This document shows, piece after piece, positions 5,920 to 11,208 of a stretch of DNA of 11,208 nt. Every line of letters starts with the position of its first letter. Position 1 is the stretch's first letter. The DNA is taken from the NCBI GenBank assembly GCA_002433025.1, contig DJGZ01000089.1, positions 1 to 11,208 on the forward strand, given 5' to 3'. The DNA is from Bacteroidales bacterium UBA5833 (lineage in GTDB: Bacteria; Bacteroidota; Bacteroidia; Bacteroidales; Lentimicrobiaceae). The translations under genes and the position numbers were made by a program. Below the pieces are notes generated by a model. It was not told the DNA's origin. It searched no databases and saw only the letters and a list, made by a program, of their open reading frames with translations.

Positions 5920-7760
5920 GGCCGTTTACCAAATTTCGGCAGCAGGTCGGCACGGCCTGCTTTTTTCAATGTTTCGGCAAGCCAGCGTTTGTTTTCGGGT
6001 TTATACCAGAAAAAGAACCGCTGTTGGTTGAGTTTTTCCTGTTTATCCCGGGCCACATACACCGGTTTCAGTGTGTAAGGATCGAAGCCGGTGTAGTACA
6101 TGGCCGTGGCCAGGGTCATGGGGGTGGGGGTGAAGTCCTGCACCTGTTCCAGCCTGAAGCCCTGCTGCGAGGTTTCACAGGCCAGTTCGGCCATATCTTC
6201 GGGGCGGCTGCCCGGATGGCTTGAAATAAAGTAAGGGATCAATTGCTGCCTCAGACCGTTTCTGCGGTTAATTTCGTCGAACTTCTGCTGAAACTGCACA
6301 AAGGTGCGGTAATGCGGCTTGCGCATAATCTGCAGCACGTGCGCCGAACTGTGCTCCGGTGCCACCTTCAGACGGCCTGAAACATGGCGGGTAATCAGTT
6401 GATCGAGATATTCATTCAGCCCGTTGGCCTTTGATTCGGCTTCGCTGCGGCCAATCAGCATGTCGTATCGGATGCCGCTGCCGATGGTGATGCGTTTTAT
6501 CCCCCTTACTTTTAAGGCCTTGTTGTAAAGCGCCGTCATCGGCCGGTGGTCGGTGTACAGGTTGCGGCAGATGGACGGGAAAATGCACGAGGGACGTTTG
6601 CATTTTTTGCATTTGTCCGTGTCGATCCCTTTCATCCGGTACATATTGGCCGAAGGGCCGCCCAGATCGGTAATATGCCCTTTAAAATCCGGGGCAGCGG
6701 CGATCTGTTCCACCTCTTTCAGGATGGATTTTTCGGAACGGCTTACCACAAACTTGCCCTGATGGGCCGAAATGGCGCAGAAGGCGCATCCGCCGAAACA
6801 TCCCCGGTGCATGTTTACCGAATTGCGGATCATCTCAAAAGCGGGAATGGCGCCTCTTTTATGATAACGCGGGTGAGGCTCGCGGGTGTAAGGCAGGTCG
6901 AAAGAGGCATCAATCTCCGCCTCGTTCATGGGTGGATTGGGGGGATTTACCACTACGGTGAAATCCCCGTTTCTTTCCAGAAGCCTTGCTCCCTGCCAGC
7001 GGTTCGATTCCTCTTCGAAGATGCGGAAATGACGGGCAAAGGCCTTTTTATCTGCCAGACATTCAGTGTGTGAAGGCATTTCACGGGTGTCAATGCCCGG
7101 CAGTTCCGGTAAGGTTTCCCCTGAAGGGATTCTGAATGCAGTCTGCTCAACATCCTTGATTTTACTGATCTCTTCACCGTTTGCCAGGCGACGGAGCAGC
7201 GAGATCAGGCCCTTTTCCCCCATCCCGAAGACAAGCATATCGGCGCCGCTCCAGGTAAGGATATCCGGTTTCAGGCTGTCGCTCCAGTAATTGTAGTGGG
7301 TGAGGCGACGCATCGAGGCTTCGATTCCGCCCAGGATAACGGGTACATCCGGGTAGAGCTTTTTCAGGATTTGCGTATAAACCACCGAAGCATAATCGGG
7401 CCGGAAGCCGGCCACGCCGCCCGGGGTATAGGCGTCGTCGCTGCGCAGGCGCTTATTGGCGGTGTAATGGTTTACCATGCTGTCCATATTGCCGGCAGTT
7501 ACCCCGAAAAAAAACCTGGGTTTACCCAGTTTCTTAAAGTCGCGCAGGTCGTCGCGCCAGTTGGGCTGCGGCAATATGGCCACCCGGAACCCCGCATGTT
7601 CGGTCAGCCGCCCGATTACCGCGGCGCCGAAGGCGGGATGATCGACATAGGCATCGCCCGAAACAATGATCACATCCACCTCATCCCAGCCGCGGCGTTC
7701 AAGCTCTTCGCGCGAAACGGGCAGCCAGTCGGTAAGGGGGCGTTTATCAGGGATTTGCAT
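5910..7760 (-). CDS. ygiQ: YgiQ-family radical SAM protein
   Basis: A 616-residue cytoplasmic iron-sulfur protein. The radical SAM signature CFGGCAFC gives Cys321, Cys325 and Cys328 for a 4Fe-4S cluster that cleaves S-adenosylmethionine. The N-terminal 150 residues carry strong YgiQ-family stretches: SGDAYVDHPAFG (34-45), FFGVTAGNMDSM (84-95) and VILGGIEASMRR (141-152). Later come ITDLGGPSANMY (363-374), KVAPEH (465-470) and PYFISSHPG (509-517). A second Cys group (384, 387, 392, 398) follows the radical SAM motif. The length is shorter than the E. coli homologue as I recall it, which has a long C-terminal extension and a middle insertion. The substrate and reaction of YgiQ are not established to my knowledge. 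A full TAnnTTTG box only four bases before the ATG suggests a leaderless message. The 3' end overlaps the uspA-like gene by 10 bases and holds that gene's terminator. Confidence 0.95.
   Translation of the reverse strand: MQIPDKRPLTDWLPVSREELERRGWDEVDVIIVSGDAYVDHPAFGAAVIGRLTEHAGFRVAILPQPNWRDDLRDFKKLGKPRFFFGVTAGNMDSMVNHYTANKRLRSDDAYTPGGVAGFRPDYASVVYTQILKKLYPDVPVILGGIEASMRRLTHYNYWSDSLKPDILTWSGADMLVFGMGEKGLISLLRRLANGEEISKIKDVEQTAFRIPSGETLPELPGIDTREMPSHTECLADKKAFARHFRIFEEESNRWQGARLLERNGDFTVVVNPPNPPMNEAEIDASFDLPYTREPHPRYHKRGAIPAFEMIRNSVNMHRGCFGGCAFCAISAHQGKFVVSRSEKSILKEVEQIAAAPDFKGHITDLGGPSANMYRMKGIDTDKCKKCKRPSCIFPSICRNLYTDHRPMTALYNKALKVRGIKRITIGSGIRYDMLIGRSEAESKANGLNEYLDQLITRHVSGRLKVAPEHSSAHVLQIMRKPHYRTFVQFQQKFDEINRRNGLRQQLIPYFISSHPGSRPEDMAELACETSQQGFRLEQVQDFTPTPMTLATAMYYTGFDPYTLKPVYVARDKQEKLNQQRFFFWYKPENKRWLAETLKKAGRADLLPKFGKRPQG
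5942..5966 (+). terminator. Intrinsic terminator of the uspA-like gene, inside ygiQ
   Basis: GCAGGTCG (5942-5949) pairs with CGGCCTGC (5953-5960), one G-T pair, around a 3-base loop, followed by six T (5961-5966). It starts 22 bases past the stress-protein stop. On the opposite strand the same bases encode the KKAGRADL stretch near the C-terminus of the YgiQ-family protein. Confidence 0.7.
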
Positions 7761-7764
7761 GGGG

Positions 7765-7772
7765 CAAAGGTA
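7765..7772 (-). promoter_or_regulatory. -7 promoter box of ygiQ, implying a leaderless transcript
   Basis: On the minus strand this reads TACCTTTG, a full match to TAnnTTTG, with only CCCC between it and the ATG. Transcription would then start at or within a few bases of the start codon. No -33 TTTG is seen at the expected distance. Confidence 0.55.
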
Positions 7773-7877
7773 GGTGATATTTTGGCTCGGGGCGCATAGC
7801 CGGGTAAGGGGAGTTTTTGATTTCTCTCGTTATCCCTTAGCTCTTCCAGGTCAGGGAATTTCCGGTTTCTGATATTG

Positions 7878-7891
7878 TGTAATGGATTACA
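7878..7891. promoter_or_regulatory. 14-bp palindrome TGTAATGGATTACA, candidate operator
   Basis: A perfect dyad with 6-bp arms and a 2-base centre. It shares the form TGTAAY-NN-RTTACA with the site at 7987-8000. A half copy TGTAATGG occurs at 7910-7917, 32 bases on. It could bind a dimeric regulator of ygiQ or of the mutS-like gene. Confidence 0.35.
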
Positions 7892-7986
7892 TAAAAAATA
7901 TAGAAAGAATGTAATGGGATCATTGTTGTCCGGGAAAAATAATAAAATTTGACCAGAATGCTTAGTAGCTATGGGTTTCAGAAAAA

Positions 7987-8000
7987 TGTAACAAGTTACA
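7987..8000. promoter_or_regulatory. 14-bp palindrome TGTAACAAGTTACA, candidate operator
   Basis: A second perfect dyad of the form TGTAAY-NN-RTTACA, 109 bases after the first and in the same divergent intergenic region. Sharing both arms and spacing with the first site makes chance less likely. Confidence 0.35.
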
Positions 8001-8017
8001 GCTTACTTTCACTTTTT

Positions 8018-8101
8018 CGCCACAAAGGCACCAAGGCACCAAGTTGCACAAATTTATTTTTCTCATTTAGTGATACTTAGTGTCTTCGTGTCTTTGAGGC
8101 A
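8018..8101. repeat. Long imperfect inverted repeat built of 8-bp CACNAAGR units
   Basis: The left arm (8018-8043) and right arm (8076-8101) are 26 bases each around a 32-base A/T-rich loop. The left arm is a run of CACAAAGG, CACCAAGG, CACCAAG; the complement of the right arm is CTCAAAGA, CACGAAGA, CACTAAG. The two arms match at about three quarters of positions and keep the 8-bp rhythm. I recall very similar 'CACAAAGGCAC' inverted repeats between genes in many bacterial genomes. It is probably a miniature mobile or extragenic repeat and could fold as a hairpin in RNA. Confidence 0.7.
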
Positions 8102-8198
8102 AATTCTTTCTTCATTTTTTCCGGACAATGGTAATCATGAATATGATTTTACGGGAAATACCGTTAATAAAAGCAGATAATAAGCCATGGACATTTTC

Positions 8199-8217
8199 TG
8201 ATAATTACGGATTATCA
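8199..8217. promoter_or_regulatory. Perfect 7-bp dyad just upstream of the mutS-like start
   Basis: TGATAAT, TACGG, ATTATCA ends 17 bases before the ATG at 8235. It is A/T-rich, so as RNA the hairpin would be weak. An operator is the simpler reading. Confidence 0.35.
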
Positions 8218-8234
8218 ATAAAAGCAATAATGTT

Positions 8235-9515
8235 ATGCATGATGCAAGGGATCTGAACATTCAACAGGAGATTATACCTTTTTTTGATTTTACCCTGAAT
8301 TCATTCAGCCGTCAGGCTCTCGGCAAACTTATGGATACTCCGCTGGAAAGCCCCGAAAGAATCAGGGAGCGGCAGCAGGTGCTGAAAGGATTTATAAGCA
8401 ATGCAGAACTCCTGAGAGAGTATACCTATTCCCGGACGGATTTTTACGAAGTAAAGCGGTTACTTACTGAAAGTTCCGTGAATAAGTTGAGTTACAGTGA
8501 CAGGTTCAGGTTGCTGATTTCCGAAAATGAACGAATGGCTTTAAAGGCACGGTTTATTCAATTGGTTACTTTGTTTCACAAGCTTGACTCCTGGTACATT
8601 TCCCGGATAAGGAAGGATGTTTTTCCTGACGCATACAGAACTGAATTAAAACTTTTACGGGATTTCCTTCAGCAATTTAATCTGCCGTTTTATGACAGGC
8701 TGATACTTGATAACAGGTTCAGAAACAGACATGTGGCCAGGCTGTCTGAAATGGTTTCACAACTACAGGCAGCCGGGGAGATTGATCTGTTTTATAATCG
8801 CCTTGCAGCGTTTGAAGCCTTGCTGTCGATCAGTCAGGGAATTATTAAGCATGGGTTTGCCTTCCCTGAAATATCTTTTAATGAGTTAATAATAAACGAA
8901 TTATATTATCCGCAGGTTAAGAATCCGGTAAAGAACAACTTTTCTGGCATCCGCAATGTGACCCTGCTAACCGGGCCGAATATGTCAGGGAAGTCAACCT
9001 GCCTGAAAAGTATAAGTTTATGCATCTGGCTGGCACATATCGGATCGGCAGTTCCGGCTGCTTCAGCGCGGATTCCTTTTTTCGATAGTATTTTGATTTC
9101 GATCAATCACTCCGATGACATCGTCAACGGCTACAGTCATTTTATGCAGGAAGTGCTACGTGTGAAATCTGTTCTTAATGAAGCGATTGATGGCCGGAGA
9201 TGTTTTGCGGTTTTTGACGAGCTTTTCAAGGGAACCAACCCGGAAGATGCAGTGGAAATCAGCGCTGCCAGCATCGTGGGTATGACAAAACTCAGCAACG
9301 CGGTCTTCATTATTTCAACCCACCTTCATCTCTTGAATAAGATGAATGAAATAGAGGCTGGCGATATTTTCACCTGCTGTCTTGGCTGTGAAATTGATAG
9401 CGAACGCCCCGTGTTCAGCTACAAATTAAAGGAAGGATGGTCAGATCTGAAAATCGGGACACTGCTTTTTAAACAGGAGGGTTTATATCAGTTACTGGCT
9501 TCAGTAAATGGCTAA
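8235..9515 (+). CDS. Short MutS-family ATPase (core plus ATPase domain, no mismatch-recognition domain)
   Basis: A 426-residue cytoplasmic protein. The C-terminal half is a MutS-type ABC ATPase: Walker A GPNMSGKST (247-255), the signature-loop stretch SDDIVNGYSHFMQE (293-306), Walker B CFAVFDEL with Asp328 and Glu329 (323-330), the following FKGTNPEDA (331-339) and the switch His363 in STHLHLL. The helical N-terminal 230 residues resemble the MutS lever/clamp core. The mismatch-binding N-terminal domain of MutS1, with its Phe-x-Glu motif, is absent, so this is not the classical repair sensor. There is also no C-terminal Smr or KOW segment as in MutS2. Related short MutS-like proteins occur in Bacteroidota, and their role is not settled; binding of branched DNA or recombination intermediates is a plausible inference. 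The ATG at 8235 is the first in frame; an out-of-frame ATG at 8230 opens an 8-codon frame overlapping it. It is divergent from ygiQ. Confidence 0.9.
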   Translation: MHDARDLNIQQEIIPFFDFTLNSFSRQALGKLMDTPLESPERIRERQQVLKGFISNAELLREYTYSRTDFYEVKRLLTESSVNKLSYSDRFRLLISENERMALKARFIQLVTLFHKLDSWYISRIRKDVFPDAYRTELKLLRDFLQQFNLPFYDRLILDNRFRNRHVARLSEMVSQLQAAGEIDLFYNRLAAFEALLSISQGIIKHGFAFPEISFNELIINELYYPQVKNPVKNNFSGIRNVTLLTGPNMSGKSTCLKSISLCIWLAHIGSAVPAASARIPFFDSILISINHSDDIVNGYSHFMQEVLRVKSVLNEAIDGRRCFAVFDELFKGTNPEDAVEISAASIVGMTKLSNAVFIISTHLHLLNKMNEIEAGDIFTCCLGCEIDSERPVFSYKLKEGWSDLKIGTLLFKQEGLYQLLASVNG

Positions 9516-9717
9516 ATTATTGCCTGAAACTACCTCCCTCTTACCCGTTATACTTATAAACTATCTGTCATTTCAAACGCAGCGTGAATCCCTGCTGCAT
9601 TATTTTGACGAACCAGCCGTGGACCGGACACTGATGTTAGCGGGAAAATTTGTATATACAGGGCGTGCAGAAGGTAGTAAGTGGTGTCAAGGCTGGATCG
9701 GAAGGTTAATATATTGA
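9508..9717 (+). CDS. Doubtful 69-aa frame overlapping the mutS-like stop
   Basis: An ATG at 9508 overlaps the last 8 bases of the mutS-like gene (ATGGCTAA), an arrangement that could allow coupled translation. The peptide (begins MAKLLPETTSLLPVILINYL, ends WIGRLIY) matches no family I recognise. A mildly hydrophobic segment lies at residues 10-21. It has no promoter of its own. It may be a small partner of the mutS-like gene, the remnant of a longer gene, or chance. Confidence 0.25.
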   Translation: MAKLLPETTSLLPVILINYLSFQTQRESLLHYFDEPAVDRTLMLAGKFVYTGRAEGSKWCQGWIGRLIY

Positions 9718-9879
9718 ATAAGAATATTATACAACGAATTAAAAATTAGTTAAAGGCCTCTTTTCCTCCTTTTGTATATGTAATTTATAGGTAGGTTTTG
9801 ATTATATTTGATCTATGTTTAAGAAAAATTTCAGGCAAAAAATCCCTGTCTAAGAAACGTTATAACAAATTATCCAAAG
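9718..9879. other. A/T-rich spacer before the glycosidase gene
   Basis: No gene is seen between the 69-aa frame and the glycosidase start. If that frame is not real, the gene-free stretch runs from 9516 to 9879. The only signal I can support is the -7 box at 9803-9810. No convincing terminator follows the mutS-like gene. Confidence 0.5.
9803..9810 (+). promoter_or_regulatory. Probable -7 promoter box of the glycosidase gene
   Basis: TATATTTG is a full match to TAnnTTTG. Transcription would start near 9814, giving a leader of about 66 bases. The nearest upstream TTTG (9771-9774) is 28 bases away, longer than the usual gap of about 20, so the -33 element is unclear. Confidence 0.45.
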
Positions 9880-11208
9880 ATGAAACAAAAATTACTTGCG
9901 CTGATTTTGCTGAGTTTCTCTATTTCTCTGTTTGCACAGCCTCAGAAGGTTGCAATAGAAAATACGGAGAAGGGGATGAAACTTATGGTCAACAACCAGG
10001 GTTTCATGGTCAACGGCATCAACTGGGATTATTTCCCCATCGGGACCAACTATTCCTACAGTTTATGGACCCAGTCCGACGACTTCATCAAACAGGCACT
10101 GGATGAAGAAATGTCGCTGCTTAAAAACATGAATGTGAACGCCATTCGTGTTTACACAGGTATCCAGCCCAGGTGGATCACATACATCTATGAAAATTAT
10201 GGTATCTATACCATGCTCAACCATTCTTTTGGCAGGTACGGGCTTACGCTCGACGGGGCATGGGAAGGAAACACCGATTATTCAGACCCCCGGGTAAAGG
10301 AACTTCTGCTAAAGGAAGTAACCGGACTGGTTCAGGAATATAAAGATACACCCGGCTTGTTGCTTTACCTGCTGGGGAATGAAAACAACTACGGACTGTT
10401 CTGGCGCGGTGCCGAAACCGAGAATATCCCGATGGAAGACCGTGAATCGACAAAAATGGCCCATTACTTATATAAACTTTTCAACGAAGCCTCGGTGGCC
10501 ATGAAAGCCATTGACCCACATCATCCCGTTTCCATCTGCAACGGCGACCTCTTGTTTCTGGATATTATCGCAGAGGAATGTAAGGATGTGGACATATTCG
10601 GTATAAACGTTTACCGTGGCATTTCATTTACCGATCTGTTCGACAGGGTGAAGAAAGAATACGGAAAGCCTGTCTTATTGACTGAATTTGGTTCTGATGC
10701 CTTTAACGCCATTACCATGGAGGAGGCGCAGAAGGACCAGGCAATTTACAATGTTGCCAACTGGAAGGAAGTATATGAAAATGCGGCCGGAATGGGCAAA
10801 GCAGGCAATTCGCTGGGCGGGTTTACCTTTCAGTTCAGCGATGGCTGGTGGAAATACGGCCAGACCGAATACCTTGATGTGCATGATTCCCATGCCTCAT
10901 GGAGCAACGGAGGTTATTTGTTTGACTATAAGCCCGGCCAGAACAATATGAATGAAGAGTGGTTCGGAATATGCGCCAAAGGCCCGACCAATGCCAAAGG
11001 ATTTTACCAGTTATATCCCAGGGCCTCCTATTATGCCCTGAAAGAAGCCCACCAACTGAATCCCTATGCCGAAGGCGTAAATTTGCCAACCATACAGCAG
11101 CACTTTAACGGCATCCAGGTGGTGGAATCCCTCCTGAAGGCCAGGGGCGACAAGGCCGCGCTGGAAGGGGAAAAGCTTAAAAAAATGGGTAATTCATTAT
11201 TTGATGTG
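9880..11208 (+). CDS. Secreted clan GH-A glycoside hydrolase (GH2 TIM-barrel-like), 3' end beyond the window
   Basis: The frame is open for 443 codons from the ATG at 9880 to the window edge without a stop. Residues 1-20 are a signal peptide (LLALILLSFSISLFAQ), so the enzyme is exported. The mature protein begins almost at once with barrel-like sequence: NGINWDYFPIG (45-55) and LLKNMNVNAIRVYTG (80-94). LLGNEN carries the probable acid/base Glu168 and LLTEFG the probable nucleophile Glu269, the usual order in clan GH-A retaining enzymes. A Trp-rich loop FSDGWWKYG (319-327) may line the active site. Unlike classical GH2 enzymes there is no N-terminal beta-sandwich before the barrel. The NAIRVY stretch also recalls GH72 glucanosyltransferases, so a beta-glucan substrate is possible but unproven. 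The start is supported by the signal peptide and the upstream -7 box. Any C-terminal domain, including a T9SS tail, is out of view. Confidence 0.88.
   Translation, partial: MKQKLLALILLSFSISLFAQPQKVAIENTEKGMKLMVNNQGFMVNGINWDYFPIGTNYSYSLWTQSDDFIKQALDEEMSLLKNMNVNAIRVYTGIQPRWITYIYENYGIYTMLNHSFGRYGLTLDGAWEGNTDYSDPRVKELLLKEVTGLVQEYKDTPGLLLYLLGNENNYGLFWRGAETENIPMEDRESTKMAHYLYKLFNEASVAMKAIDPHHPVSICNGDLLFLDIIAEECKDVDIFGINVYRGISFTDLFDRVKKEYGKPVLLTEFGSDAFNAITMEEAQKDQAIYNVANWKEVYENAAGMGKAGNSLGGFTFQFSDGWWKYGQTEYLDVHDSHASWSNGGYLFDYKPGQNNMNEEWFGICAKGPTNAKGFYQLYPRASYYALKEAHQLNPYAEGVNLPTIQQHFNGIQVVESLLKARGDKAALEGEKLKKMGNSLFDV

Larger units (their letters stand above)
7773..8234. other. Divergent intergenic region rich in dyads, no gene
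   Basis: Between the divergent ygiQ and mutS-like genes there is no open frame that looks real. The stretch is A/T-rich and holds two related 14-bp palindromes, a half site, a long inverted repeat and a dyad beside the mutS-like start, listed separately. No clear TAnnTTTG box was found for the mutS-like gene; TGTCTTTG near 8088-8095 is one mismatch away but sits inside the inverted repeat. Confidence 0.6.

Noticed and set aside
6546..7073. 175-aa plus-strand frame opposite ygiQ
   Set aside because: Antisense shadow of the conserved radical SAM region.
7296..7799. 167-aa plus-strand frame across the ygiQ start
   Set aside because: Antisense shadow of the conserved YgiQ N-terminus; no start signal and no recognisable domain.
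8230..8256. 8-codon frame overlapping the mutS-like start as a leader peptide
   Set aside because: Too short to support; it has no codon pattern or hairpins that suggest attenuation.
9798..10106. 102-aa frame overlapping the start of the glycosidase
   Set aside because: It begins before the -7 box, uses the wrong frame through the signal peptide and catalytic barrel start, and has low-complexity sequence.
1..11208. tRNA, rRNA or complete insertion sequence
   Set aside because: No cloverleaf-like sequence, rRNA signature, transposase or terminal inverted repeat pair with a gene was recognised on either strand by eye.

Overview
The window looks like the chromosome of a Bacteroidota bacterium, probably of the Bacteroidales or a related lineage. 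Three things suggest this: a secreted protein with a C-terminal type IX secretion (T9SS) sorting domain, promoter-like boxes of the Bacteroidota form TAnnTTTG upstream of several genes without clear Shine-Dalgarno sites, and a cluster of short CCGGAG-type palindromes of a kind I recall from this phylum. No tool or database was used; all assignments are by reading.

Layout, left to right. The left edge holds a fragment that is probably the start of a minus-strand gene. A bidirectional hairpin follows, then a very large minus-strand gene (176-3529) for a secreted beta-propeller (BNR/Asp-box, VPS10/sortilin-like) protein. Divergent from it is a 321-aa T9SS cargo protein (3643-4608) that ends in a hairpin terminator. 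The next 850 bases carry no convincing gene; they hold at least seven REP-like palindromes, three pairs of which are spaced about 53 bp apart. A universal-stress-protein gene (from 5485) has a well-formed promoter and a dyad just upstream. Its 3' end overlaps by 10 bp the 3' end of a convergent ygiQ-family radical SAM gene (5910-7760), and its intrinsic terminator lies inside the ygiQ coding sequence.

The 474-bp gap between ygiQ and the divergent mutS-like gene (8235-9515) is rich in dyads: two related 14-bp palindromes, a 26-bp inverted repeat built of 8-bp units, and a perfect 7-bp dyad close to the mutS-like start. A doubtful 69-aa frame overlaps the mutS-like stop. The window ends inside a secreted clan GH-A glycoside hydrolase (from 9880), which is complete at its N-terminus and open at the right edge.

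The genes do not form one evident pathway. Three encode exported proteins (propeller protein, T9SS cargo, glycosidase), which suits a polymer-degrading Bacteroidota lifestyle. The others are housekeeping or stress genes. The large genes at the left look richer in G+C than the mutS-like gene. I did not find a clear new multi-gene defence or mobile system; the most interesting material is in the intergenic DNA.
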